Positions 41,006 through 49,344 of a DNA stretch of 64,000 nt are shown in pieces. Each line of letters opens with the position of its first letter. The stretch's first letter is position 1. Under the pieces are notes generated by a model, which saw only the letters and a program-made list of their open reading frames with translations, made no database searches and was not told where the DNA came from. The DNA comes from Actinoplanes regularis. Lineage in GTDB: Bacteria > Actinomycetota > Actinomycetes > Mycobacteriales > Micromonosporaceae. The stretch is from NCBI RefSeq assembly GCF_900188005.1, contig NZ_FZNR01000006.1:186001-250000 (forward strand). Reading direction: 5' to 3'. The translations under genes were made by a program, and so were the position numbers.

Positions 41006-42466
41006 TCAGCCGGGTCCGGGCCGGTCGGGTGCGGGCCGGCCGGCCAGGAAGTCGGCCGGGCGCAGGCGGGCGGTGCGGCGGCGGTACTCGGCGGCCATGC
41101 CCGGCCAGTTGGTGACCACCCGGCCGCCGGCGTTGCGGTACCAGCTCTCGCAGGCCGCCCACACGCTGCCGGCCAGCCGGGACTGAAGCTCCTCGTCGTA
41201 GCGGGCGGCGACCTCCGGCCGTACCTCCAGCGGAATTCGATCTTCTGCGAACCGGCGGACAGCCTGGACGATCCAGCGGGCCTGGGCCTCGTGGAAGTAG
41301 ACGACCGAGGTGTTGCCGGTGTTCGTGTTCGGGCCGTAGACCAGGAACAGGTTCGGGAAGCCGGGCACGGCCATGCCGAGGTAGGCGTGCGCGCCGTCCT
41401 TCCAGACCTCGTTCAGGCGGGTCCCGTCCCGGCCGGTGACCTCGATCGGGACCAGGAACTCGGTGGCGGCGAAGCCGGTGCCGTAGACCAGCACGTCAGC
41501 CGGGTGCTCGACGCCGTCGGCGGTCCGGATCCCGTCCGCGGTGACCGCGATGATCTTCTCGGTGACCAGGTCGACGTCCGGGCGCTGCAGGGCGGGCAGC
41601 CAGGCGTTGGTGAACAGCACCCGCTTGCAGCCCATCGGCTCGTCCGGGGTGACCTTGCGGCGCAGTTCCGGGTCGCGGACCTGCCAGCGGCGCTGGGCCG
41701 TCGAGATGCCGCGCATCAGCGCCCCGGCCGCCCGGTTGCCGGTCACCGCGAGGCCGGTGACCAGGGTCATCAGCCAGGTCCCGGCGCGGGCCGGGCCCAT
41801 CAGCCCCGGGATCGACCGGTACAGACCGCCGCGCAGGCGGCCGTAGCGCCGGTCCGGTTTGGGCAGGGTCCACGGTGGCGTGCGCTGGAAGACGGTGATG
41901 TGCGCGGCCGTGCCGGCGATCGCCGGGACTAGCTGGATCGCGCTGGCGCCGGTGCCGATCACGGCGACCCGCCTGCCCTCGACGGAGACGGCCGGATCCC
42001 AGAGCGCGGTGTGCATGGCGGGGCCGCCGAAGACCCCGGGCAGCTGCGGAATGCTGGGCCGGGACAGCTGGCCGACCGCCGGGACGAGGACGTCGGCCTC
42101 GATGGTCCCGCCGTCCGCCGTCGTCACCCGCCAGGCCGTGCCGGTCCACTCCGCGGCGGTCACCTCGGTGCCGAGGCGGAGCTTTCCGGCAAGACCGAAT
42201 TCGGACACGCAGCGTTCCAGGTAGGCGAGGATCTCCGCTTGCGGCGGGAAGCGGCGGCTCCAGGCGGGATTCTGAGCGTACGAGTACGAGTAGAGCGGCG
42301 CGGGGATGTCGCACGCGCACCCGGGGTAAAGGTTGTCCCGCCAGACCCCGCCGACCCGGTCCGCCCTGTCCACCAGCACGAGGTCGGTAAAACCGGCCTT
42401 GAGCAGGGCGTTCGCGGCCGCAAGCCCGCCGAATCCGGCCCCGATGATCAGGATCCGGGTGCTCAT
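41006..42466 (-). CDS. Flavin-containing (Baeyer-Villiger-like) monooxygenase
   Basis: A 486-residue FAD/NADPH enzyme. It has the N-terminal FAD site IGAGFGGLAAANALL, DRADRVGGVWRDNLYPGCACDIPAPLYSYS (the GG-x-W-x-D/N-x-YPG motif of class B monooxygenases) and the NADPH site AVIGTGASAIQLVPAI; the fingerprint before it reads FQRTPPWTLPK after the second site. The family oxygenates ketones or heteroatoms. Its ATG overlaps the stop of the upstream GMC oxidoreductase (ATGA), so a coupled two-enzyme pathway on a hydrophobic alcohol/ketone, possibly steroid-like, is plausible. The substrate is unproven. Confidence 0.88.
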   Translation of the reverse strand: MSTRILIIGAGFGGLAAANALLKAGFTDLVLVDRADRVGGVWRDNLYPGCACDIPAPLYSYSYAQNPAWSRRFPPQAEILAYLERCVSEFGLAGKLRLGTEVTAAEWTGTAWRVTTADGGTIEADVLVPAVGQLSRPSIPQLPGVFGGPAMHTALWDPAVSVEGRRVAVIGTGASAIQLVPAIAGTAAHITVFQRTPPWTLPKPDRRYGRLRGGLYRSIPGLMGPARAGTWLMTLVTGLAVTGNRAAGALMRGISTAQRRWQVRDPELRRKVTPDEPMGCKRVLFTNAWLPALQRPDVDLVTEKIIAVTADGIRTADGVEHPADVLVYGTGFAATEFLVPIEVTGRDGTRLNEVWKDGAHAYLGMAVPGFPNLFLVYGPNTNTGNTSVVYFHEAQARWIVQAVRRFAEDRIPLEVRPEVAARYDEELQSRLAGSVWAACESWYRNAGGRVVTNWPGMAAEYRRRTARLRPADFLAGRPAPDRPGPG

Positions 42467-44127
42467 CGCTCCTCGCTCCGGATCAGCCGCAGGGCCGCCG
42501 GCGCGGTCGCCGGCACGGCCGGATGACGTGGCAGGACCGGATCGACCTGAACGTAGCCACCGGCGGGCCGCGAGTCCTGGTCCCCCGCGTTGGGCCAGAG
42601 CGCGACCGCCCGCTCGGCGAGCGCGGTGATCGTCAGTGACGGGTTGACCCCGAGGTTCGCGGCGACCACCGACCCGTCGATCACGTGCAGGCCGGGATGG
42701 CCGAAGAGCCGGTGGTACGGGTCGACGACGCCCCGCGCCGGATCCGCTCCGATCGCGCAGCCGCCGATGAAGTGCCCGGTCACCGGCTTGCCGACCAGTT
42801 CGGTGTACGACCCGAGCGGCACCCCGCCGACCTTCTCCGCGGTACGCCGGGCCACGTCGTGCGCGGACGGCACCCACTCCGGGTTCGGCTCGCCCACCCC
42901 GGGCCGGCTGGTCAGCCGCCCCCACCTACGGAACACCGTGATCGAGTTGTCGAGCGGCTGCATCGCGAGCAGCACCACGGTCTGCCGTGACCAGTCCCGT
43001 GGCGACAGGTAGAGCCGCAGGTCCCGGCCCGCCGCGGCGAGCTGTTTCAGCCCCGCCCACCAGCGCGGCCGCCCGCCGGCGTCGTCGACCAGGACGGTGG
43101 AGAGCAGGGCCAGCAGGTTGCTGCCCGGCCCGTACCGCACCGGTTCGACGTGGGTCACCGGATCCGGGTGGATCGAGGAGGTGATCGCCACGCCGTGGCT
43201 GTAGTCGCGGTCCTTCCGGCGGGTGCGGGCGCCCAGAATCGACTCGGAGTTGGTCCGGCTCAGCTCGCCCAGTCGCGGGGAGATCTCCGGGAGGCGGCCC
43301 CGGTCGCGCAGGCGGTGCAGCAGCCGCTGGGTGCCGAGCGCGCCGGCCGCGAAGACCACCTGCCCGGCCGTGAACGTGTGCCGGCGCAGCCCACCGGTCC
43401 GGCGGGTGTCGACCGCGTAACCGCCCCCGGGCAGCGGCCGGACGTCCCGGACCGTGGTGAGTGGATGGACCCGCGCACCGGCCCGTTCGGCGAGGTAGAG
43501 ATAGTTCTTGACCAGGGTGTTCTTGGCGTTGTTCCGGCAGCCTGTCATGCACGAGCCGCACAGCGTGCAGCCGCGCCGGTCGGGGCCGGCCCCGCCGAAG
43601 AACGGGTCCGGTGCCTCGGCGCCGGGTTCGTCTCCGAAGAAGACCCCGACGGGGGTACGCCGATAGGTGTGCCCCACCCCGAGATCGTCGGCGACCGCCT
43701 TCAGGGCCCGGTCGGACTCCGTCTCCACCGGGTTGGTGGTCACCCCGAGCATGCGCCTGGCCTGGTCGTAGTAGGGGGCTAGCTCGGCCTTCCAGTCCGT
43801 GATCCCGGCCCATTGCGGGTCGGTGTAGAACGCGTCCGGCGGCTCGTAGAGGGTGTTCGCGTAGCCGAGCGAGCCGCCGCCGACCCCGGCGCCCGACATG
43901 ATCAGCACGTTCTTGAGCAGGGTCATCCGGAGGATGCCGTAGCAGCCGAGGGCCGGCGCGTAGACGTAGTCCCGCAGCCGCCAGGAGGTCTTGGCGAACT
44001 GATCGTCGGTGAAACGGCGACCGGCCTCGAGGACGCCGACGCGATAGCCCTTCTCGGTCAGGCGCAGCGCTGTCACGCTGCCGCCGAACCCGGACCCGAT
44101 CACGAGGACGTCGTAGTCATGCGACAT
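42463..44127 (-). CDS. GMC oxidoreductase, cholesterol-oxidase-like
   Basis: A 554-residue FAD enzyme. N-terminal VLVIGSGFGGSVTALRLTEKGYRVGVLEAGRR is the dinucleotide-binding motif; SGAGVGGGSLGYANTLY is the GMC loop. It has a four-cysteine cluster CTLCGSCMTGC (about 187-197) typical of the cholesterol-oxidase-like ChoD subgroup, and an FIGGCAIG...VIDGSVVAANLGVNPSLTITALAER C-terminus. It likely oxidises a secondary alcohol, sterol-type or similar. No signal peptide. It forms an operon with the monooxygenase and is divergent from an alpha/beta hydrolase gene. Confidence 0.88.
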   Translation of the reverse strand: MSHDYDVLVIGSGFGGSVTALRLTEKGYRVGVLEAGRRFTDDQFAKTSWRLRDYVYAPALGCYGILRMTLLKNVLIMSGAGVGGGSLGYANTLYEPPDAFYTDPQWAGITDWKAELAPYYDQARRMLGVTTNPVETESDRALKAVADDLGVGHTYRRTPVGVFFGDEPGAEAPDPFFGGAGPDRRGCTLCGSCMTGCRNNAKNTLVKNYLYLAERAGARVHPLTTVRDVRPLPGGGYAVDTRRTGGLRRHTFTAGQVVFAAGALGTQRLLHRLRDRGRLPEISPRLGELSRTNSESILGARTRRKDRDYSHGVAITSSIHPDPVTHVEPVRYGPGSNLLALLSTVLVDDAGGRPRWWAGLKQLAAAGRDLRLYLSPRDWSRQTVVLLAMQPLDNSITVFRRWGRLTSRPGVGEPNPEWVPSAHDVARRTAEKVGGVPLGSYTELVGKPVTGHFIGGCAIGADPARGVVDPYHRLFGHPGLHVIDGSVVAANLGVNPSLTITALAERAVALWPNAGDQDSRPAGGYVQVDPVLPRHPAVPATAPAALRLIRSEER

Positions 44128-44148
44128 CGCCGTAGCATCACGCCCTTA

Positions 44149-44163
44149 TTGGCAACATGTCAA
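44149..44163. promoter_or_regulatory. Candidate operator between GMC gene and hydrolase
   Basis: TTGGCAACATGTCAA is a TTGNCA-N3-TGNCAA palindrome, 22 bases from the GMC start and 84 from the hydrolase start, a likely TetR/GntR-type site for the divergent genes. Confidence 0.4.
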
Positions 44164-44246
44164 CAACGGGTTTCCAGTCTTGCTCGCAGCGCGAATCCAC
44201 CCGCTCGGCGGGTGCCTTCCCCGGCTCCGCCCGGCAGGGTGCCCAC

Positions 44247-45059
44247 ATGACGTCGCTGACCCACGACCGCCGCGGCTCCGGCCCGCCGCTGCTGCTGATC
44301 CACGGCATCGGCAGCCACTGGCAGGTCTGGAATCCCCTGCTCCCGCTGCTGGCCCCGGAACGCGACGTGATCGCGATCGACCTGCCGGGCTTCGGCACCT
44401 CCCCGATCTGGCCGCCCCCCGCCGGCGCCACGATCCCGGGCTCGGTGCCGCACCTCGCCGACCTGGTGGAGTCGTTCCTGGACTCACTCGGCCTGGGCGA
44501 GGTGGAGATCGGCGGCAGCTCGATGGGCGGTGGGATCGCCCTGGAACTGGGCCGCCGCGGCCGGGCCCGGGCGGTCACCGCGTTCTCCCCGGTCGGCTTC
44601 TGGCCCCCGGGCGGTGGCCGCTGGGTACGCCTCGCCGTCACCGTCGGCCACGTCGCGGGCCGCGCCCTCGATCCGCTGCTGCCGCGGCTGATGGGCTCGC
44701 CGGCCGGGCGGGCGGCGCTGTGCTCGCTCGTCTACGCCCACCCGAGCCGGCTCGATCCGGACGAGTGCGTCGGCGCCGCCCGGGCCCTGGCCGGCGCCCC
44801 CGGCTTCCAGGCGTCCCGGACCGCCTTCCGCCGCCTCACGCCCTGGGCCTCGACGGATCCCGGTGCGCTGCCGCGGATTCCGGTGACGATCGCGTGGGGC
44901 ACCCGGGACGCGGTTCTGCCGTACCGGAATCAGGCCCTCCGCGCCCGCGCGGCCCTGCCCACCGCCCGCCATGTCCGGCTGCCCGGCTGCGGCCACCTGC
45001 CGTTCCCGGACGCCCCACGGCACTGCGCCGAGCTGCTGCTGCACCCCACGGGCGGCTGA
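44247..45059 (+). CDS. Alpha/beta hydrolase
   Basis: A 270-residue serine hydrolase. The oxyanion motif is LLLIHGIGSHWQVW, the nucleophile elbow GGSSMGGG (Ser in GSSMG), the Asp in WGTRDAV and the His in GCGHLPF. The cap domain is short. It may act on an ester or lactone made by the divergent oxidases, since Baeyer-Villiger products are esters/lactones, but this is inference. ATG 44247 follows AGGGTG; an in-frame ATG at 44157 is less likely because its added 30 residues are unlike the family. Confidence 0.82.
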   Translation: MTSLTHDRRGSGPPLLLIHGIGSHWQVWNPLLPLLAPERDVIAIDLPGFGTSPIWPPPAGATIPGSVPHLADLVESFLDSLGLGEVEIGGSSMGGGIALELGRRGRARAVTAFSPVGFWPPGGGRWVRLAVTVGHVAGRALDPLLPRLMGSPAGRAALCSLVYAHPSRLDPDECVGAARALAGAPGFQASRTAFRRLTPWASTDPGALPRIPVTIAWGTRDAVLPYRNQALRARAALPTARHVRLPGCGHLPFPDAPRHCAELLLHPTGG

Positions 45060-45098
45060 CCGGCCGCGGCCGCCCGCCGTTCCCGGACGCCCCACGGC
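44999..45098 (+). repeat. 23-bp direct repeat duplicating the hydrolase 3' end
   Basis: GCCGTTCCCGGACGCCCCAC followed by GGC occurs at 44999-45021, within the hydrolase coding end, and again at 45076-45098, past its stop. Confidence 0.8.
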
Positions 45099-45117
45099 CG
45101 GCCGCCCGGGCCACCGA

Positions 45118-46332
45118 TCACTGCCGGAGGATCAGCACGAACTGGGCGTCGGCGGGTTCGCCTGACGGCGCGCGGCACGTTATCCGTACCTCGAAAGCCT
45201 GATGTTCGGGGTCGGCCACGCAGGTGGCCGCGGTGTCGTACCCGGTGATCTGGAGGTCGCCGACCGGTCCGGCGACGCCGGGCAGCGCGACGCGGTACTC
45301 GCCGGCGGCGGACCGGGTCACCGTGTCCGCGTTGCCGGTGCTGTTGAACTGGAAGACACCCGCCGCCGTGTACTCCGGCTCGGCGGGCCGGTCAGCGAGC
45401 AGGTGAGCACCCGGGAGCGGGGACGGGCCGGCGCCCAGGGCGACCGAGAAGGTGACCGCGAACCGCGAGTCCACCGGCTGGCCCGCCCCGTCCCGGCAGC
45501 GCACCGGGACGGCCAGCCGAGACTCCCCGGTCTCCCCGGACCACCGCTGCACCCCGCACACCGTCGCCGTGTCACCGATCGCCGTGACCTTCACCGCCCC
45601 GCCGGAGACACGATCCTGAAGACCGAAACGGACCACGTACGACCCGACGTCCTCACGGTCGGCCGAGTTCGTGCCGTGCAGCGAGTTGTAGCTGTACGCG
45701 TCCTCGAGCGTCTGACCGGTCCGGCCCGGATCACCGATCCGCAGGTAGGCGGCGGTGCCCTCGGCGTCGCGCAGATGCCAGTAGCGTGCCGAGAACCCGC
45801 TGTCGGCGGGCACGCCGGAACGGTCGAAGCAGTCCACCTCCACCCGCTCGTCATCGCCGTCCGGACGCCAGTCGACCAGTGTGCAGATCCGGTCCTCGGG
45901 GGTCACCGGGGTCACCTCGGCGACACCACCGTCGCGGCCCAGCCCGTGGAAGGTGACCCGGTAGCGACCGGTGCCCAAGCGTTCGAGGGTGTTCTCGGCG
46001 CCGACCGAACTGCACTGGGCGGCCGGCTTGTACCGGGCGTCGTGGGGGCGATCGGCGAAGACGAATCCGGCTCGCTCCCGCTCCGCGGTGGAGACCGGGC
46101 AGGATCGCTCCCGCTGCACCGGCTTCGGCCGAACCGCCCAGGTCACTACCATGATCACGATGGGCAGGACCCCGCCGGCCAGGGCCACCAGAGCGACCAG
46201 CGCGCTGATCCGGGGTTCGGAGGACCCGGGCCGGGGACCGGGCGCGAGCCAGTCGCCGACCAGGGTCATCGCGCGGGATCCCAGACGGTCGGCGCGACGA
46301 CGCCAGTCCGCGGCGGTCCGGGCGCGCGTCAA
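45118..46332 (-). CDS. Membrane-anchored extracellular protein, unknown
   Basis: 404 residues from a TTG start at 46332 that overlaps the lipoprotein stop (TTGA) with GGAG five bases upstream. A basic cytosolic N-terminus (about 1-45) is followed by one membrane helix (ISALVALVALAGGVLPIVIMVVTWAV), then an extracellular region of about 320 residues in three similar 100-residue parts, each with a DRICTLVDWR, TATVCGVQRW or AATCVADPEH cysteine strand and a VDCFD, VPVRCRDG or ITCRAPSG end. That suggests three repeated beta domains with one disulfide each. No known family recognised. ATG 46269 is an alternative start. Confidence 0.6.
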   Translation of the reverse strand: MTRARTAADWRRRADRLGSRAMTLVGDWLAPGPRPGSSEPRISALVALVALAGGVLPIVIMVVTWAVRPKPVQRERSCPVSTAERERAGFVFADRPHDARYKPAAQCSSVGAENTLERLGTGRYRVTFHGLGRDGGVAEVTPVTPEDRICTLVDWRPDGDDERVEVDCFDRSGVPADSGFSARYWHLRDAEGTAAYLRIGDPGRTGQTLEDAYSYNSLHGTNSADREDVGSYVVRFGLQDRVSGGAVKVTAIGDTATVCGVQRWSGETGESRLAVPVRCRDGAGQPVDSRFAVTFSVALGAGPSPLPGAHLLADRPAEPEYTAAGVFQFNSTGNADTVTRSAAGEYRVALPGVAGPVGDLQITGYDTAATCVADPEHQAFEVRITCRAPSGEPADAQFVLILRQ

Positions 46333-47093
46333 CGGCGCTCCGTGACCGATCTCGACTCCAGGAGACCGAGCCCGCGTCCCGCTACCGCCTCGGTGGGTGG
46401 CGACATCGGCTGCGGGTTCGGCGGCAAGGCCGGGTCGACGGCCGAGGCCGGCGCCGGGGTCCGCTGCGGCTTCCGCACCCGCTTGCGCGCCCTGGTCGAG
46501 GGCTCCGGGCGGGCATCGGGGGCGGCGGTCCGCGCGGAGGCGCCAGGGGGCCGCCGGTCCGGGAGGTCCGACCGCTTTCCGGTACGCGGCTGGCCGTCCC
46601 GTGACGACCACACCCTCGCCGGGTCCCGCCGCGGCCCGCCACCCTGTCCGGCGTCTTCCCGGCTCCCCGTGCCGGACCGGCCGGCCGGCGCCGGGAAGCC
46701 GTCGCCGGCGGACCACCCGTCGACCGGCGACTCGCCACCCGGCAACTCTTCACGGGGCAGTTCGTCACCGGGCGGCTCATCGCCCGGCAACACCGTACGA
46801 GGCGACTCGTCGCCCGGCAGCTCATCGCCCGGCAACACCTCACGAGGCGACTCATCGCCCGGCAGCACCGCACGAGGCAACCCGTCGCCGGACAGCTCGT
46901 CACCGATCGGCTCCTCGGGCGCGAGCACGTCCCGGCTCGGCATCCCCGGCACTCCGGCCCCCGGTGGCAGGCTCTTCGAGACAGGCGTGAGCAGCCGTCC
47001 CGCCCCGGGCCGGTCCTCCATGGACCCGCCGCAGCCGGCCACTGTCACCACGGCCACGATCCCCGCCGCCAACAGGCTTCGCCCTTGAATCAC
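46329..47093 (-). CDS. Lipoprotein with acidic PGDE repeats
   Basis: 254 residues from GTG 47093 (GGAGG upstream). A short signal peptide ends in VTVAGC (lipobox, Cys about 21), so the protein is lipid-anchored. The middle (about 60-125) holds repeats of the PGDE(S/L/P)P type with several LPGDE units, and the C-terminal half (about 150-250) is basic and Pro/Arg-rich. There is no catalytic domain; it looks like a cell-wall-spanning spacer. Overlapping stop-start coupling to the next gene suggests the two act together at the envelope. The DNA repeat spans about 46738-46918. Confidence 0.55.
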   Translation of the reverse strand: MIQGRSLLAAGIVAVVTVAGCGGSMEDRPGAGRLLTPVSKSLPPGAGVPGMPSRDVLAPEEPIGDELSGDGLPRAVLPGDESPREVLPGDELPGDESPRTVLPGDEPPGDELPREELPGGESPVDGWSAGDGFPAPAGRSGTGSREDAGQGGGPRRDPARVWSSRDGQPRTGKRSDLPDRRPPGASARTAAPDARPEPSTRARKRVRKPQRTPAPASAVDPALPPNPQPMSPPTEAVAGRGLGLLESRSVTERR

Positions 47094-47204
47094 CGAACCT
47101 CCACGACACCCGTCTGATCCTCAAACGACCCACCTGGCGAAACGGTGATGCGAAATCGGCGGCCATTGCTGGCGATCGGCGAGGTCAAGTGGGGGAGACG
47201 ATGA

Positions 47205-47387
47205 GCCTCGGCCACGTCGACCGGCTGCGCCCTGCTGCCGGCCCAGGGCCGGCACGGCGCGCCGGCCGCCCGGCTGGCGTGTCACAGCGGCGCGGGCTTC
47301 ACCCCCGACCCGTGGGACGCGGCCGCCGAGGATCCGGCGATCGTGCTGGCCGGGCCGGCCGATCTGTACCGATCGGACGCTTCCTGA
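47205..47387 (+). pseudogene. Coding-like fragment with no start codon
   Basis: A 60-codon frame, read from just after an in-frame TGA (47202-47204) to TGA 47385-47387, has strong third-position G/C and a protein-like sequence (LLPAQGRHGAPAARLACHSG, then PDPWDAAAEDPAIVLAGPA) but no start codon. An ATG with a strong GGGGGA ribosome site (ATG 47201, MSLGHVDRLR) lies in another frame and reads straight through the neighbouring gene. This looks like a short gene broken by an early frameshift, or a remnant. Confidence 0.35.
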
Positions 47388-47402
47388 CGCGAGGATCCGG
47401 TG

Positions 47403-48881
47403 TCAGGAGCGCTCGGGGAGGGGCAGGGCGCGGAGCGGCGCTTTGCGGATCTTGTTGGAGCCGGTCTTCGGCAGGTCGGCGACCACGTCGACGTACCTCG
47501 GAATCTTGTATCTCGCGAGGCGGTCGCGCAGGAACGCCGGCACGTCGTCGGGCCGCAGCGCGGACCCCTGCCGGGGTACGACGAAGGCCTGCCCGACCTC
47601 TCCCCACTCCTGATCCGGCACCCCGACGACGGCGACCTCGGCCACCCCGGGATGTTCGAAGATCGCCGCCTCCACCTCGGCCGGGTACACGTTCTCCCCA
47701 CCGGAGATGTACATGTCCTTGGTCCGGTCGACGATGTGGAAGTGGCCCGCCTCGTCGACGATCGCCACGTCCCCGGACCGGAACCAGCCTCCGTCCACGA
47801 ACGCCGCGGCCGTGGCCTCCGGATCGTCCCAGTACCCGGGGGTCACGTTCGGCCCGCGCACCAGCACCTCGCCCGGCTCGCCCGGGTCCGTGTCGGTCAG
47901 GTCCGGCCGGACACACCGCACTTGCGCGAAGAAGACCGGCAGCCCGGCCGAGCCGGCGTGCTCCCGGCTCTCCCGGGCCTCCAGGAACGTCGCCCCCGGA
48001 GCCGTCTCGGTCATCCCGTAGCCCTGGCAGAACAGCAGGCCGCGCTCCTGGTAACGCCGGATCAGCGCCGCCGGCACGGGCGCTCCCCCGGTCATCAGGC
48101 TGCGCACCGAGCTGAGGTCGGCGCTCGCCCAGCGCGGCGACCGGCTGAGCCCGGCGTACATCGTGGAGACGCCGAACATCCAGGTCACCCGGTGTTCCTC
48201 GATCAGGTCGAAGCAGCCGTCCACGTCCCAGCTCGGCATGATCACCGACGTACCGCCCTTGAGGAACGTCGGCAGTAGGCACTGATCGAGCGCCGCGACG
48301 TGGAAGAGCGGGGCGCTGAGCAGCGTCATCTCGTCACTGGCCACGTCGACGCAGACGAGCAGGTTGACGCAGTTCCAGACGAGGTTGCCGTGGGTGAGCA
48401 CGGCGCCCTTGGGATGGCCGGTGGTGCCCGAGGTGTAGAGGATGCAGGCCGCGTCGGCCGGGCCGACCGGTTCGTCCGGGTGGATCGGATCTTCGAGGAA
48501 TTCCTCGTACGCGTCGAGCGGCACCGTCACGGCCGCGTCCACCGGCGGCATCGCGGGATCGTGGATCAGCACCCGGGCCCCGCTGTGCCGGAGCTGGTAG
48601 GACAGCTCGCCGGCGGTGAGCCGGAAGTTCAGCGGGACGAAGACCGCGCCCAGCTGCCACGACGCGAACATCGTCTCGACGAGCGCCGGATGGTTCGGGC
48701 CGAGATAGGCGACCCGGTCGCCCCGCCGCACCCCGGTGGAGTGGAGGGCGGCGGCCAGCCGGGCGATCCGCTGGTGCAGCTCGGCGTAGGTCACCCGCCG
48801 CTTCCCGAAGATCAGCGCGGTGCGCCCGGGCGACATCGCCGCCCGGCGCGCCGGCCAGGAGCCCAGCCCCGCGTTGTTCAT
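47403..48881 (-). CDS. Acyl-CoA ligase (AMP-forming)
   Basis: A 492-residue ANL ligase. The P-loop is CILYTSGTTGHPKGAVLTH, and YGMTETAPGATFLE, GDVAIVDEAGHFHIVDRTKDMYISGGENVYPAEVEAAI and LPKTGSNKIRKAPLR (A10 lysine) complete the set. It is the last gene of a four-gene operon with an SDR, an amidohydrolase and a MaoC dehydratase, which suggests a catabolic or tailoring route in which an acid is activated to CoA and then hydrated and oxidised. The acid is unknown. Confidence 0.9.
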   Translation of the reverse strand: MNNAGLGSWPARRAAMSPGRTALIFGKRRVTYAELHQRIARLAAALHSTGVRRGDRVAYLGPNHPALVETMFASWQLGAVFVPLNFRLTAGELSYQLRHSGARVLIHDPAMPPVDAAVTVPLDAYEEFLEDPIHPDEPVGPADAACILYTSGTTGHPKGAVLTHGNLVWNCVNLLVCVDVASDEMTLLSAPLFHVAALDQCLLPTFLKGGTSVIMPSWDVDGCFDLIEEHRVTWMFGVSTMYAGLSRSPRWASADLSSVRSLMTGGAPVPAALIRRYQERGLLFCQGYGMTETAPGATFLEARESREHAGSAGLPVFFAQVRCVRPDLTDTDPGEPGEVLVRGPNVTPGYWDDPEATAAAFVDGGWFRSGDVAIVDEAGHFHIVDRTKDMYISGGENVYPAEVEAAIFEHPGVAEVAVVGVPDQEWGEVGQAFVVPRQGSALRPDDVPAFLRDRLARYKIPRYVDVVADLPKTGSNKIRKAPLRALPLPERS

Positions 48882-48888
48882 GACAGGC

Positions 48889-49344
48889 TCAGGTGTACTG
48901 CCGGTAGACGGTACGCGCGACGCAGGCCGGCTTCTCCGAGCCGTCGATCTGCACGGTGAAGTCGAAGGTGCTCTGCGTGCCGCCGGGCACGTCCTCGACG
49001 CTGACCACGGTGGCCGCCAGCCGGATCTTCGAACCGACCTTGACCGGGCTGGGGAAGCGCACCTTCTCCAGCCCGTAGTTCACGCCCATCCTGATCCCCT
49101 CCACCTTGAGCAGGTCGCCGAAGAGCGGGATGACCAGCGACAACGTCAGGTAGCCGTGCGCGATCGGGGCGCCGAAGGGACCCTTCGCGGCGCGCTCGAC
49201 GTCCACGTGGATCCACTGGTGGTCGCCGGTGGCGTCGGCGAACGTGTTCACCCGCTCCTGGGTGATCTCCAGCCATTCACTGACGCCGAGGTCGCGGCCG
49301 ACGAGGGCCTTGAGTTCGTCGAGCCCGTGCACGGTGGTGGTCAT
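48889..49344 (-). CDS. MaoC-like dehydratase
   Basis: A 151-residue single hotdog protein. The R-hydratase motif TFADATGDHQWIHVDVERAAKGPFGAPIAHGYLTLSL holds the catalytic Asp/His pair. It would hydrate an enoyl-CoA. It overlaps the upstream amidohydrolase (ATGA) and is seven bases from the ligase gene, so translation is coupled throughout. Confidence 0.9.
   Translation of the reverse strand: MTTTVHGLDELKALVGRDLGVSEWLEITQERVNTFADATGDHQWIHVDVERAAKGPFGAPIAHGYLTLSLVIPLFGDLLKVEGIRMGVNYGLEKVRFPSPVKVGSKIRLAATVVSVEDVPGGTQSTFDFTVQIDGSEKPACVARTVYRQYT

Noticed and set aside
47189..48115. Plus-strand 308-codon frame starting after a good ribosome site
   Set aside because: Beyond the first 65 residues it lies antisense to the acyl-CoA ligase and is Arg/Pro/Ser-rich without a domain.
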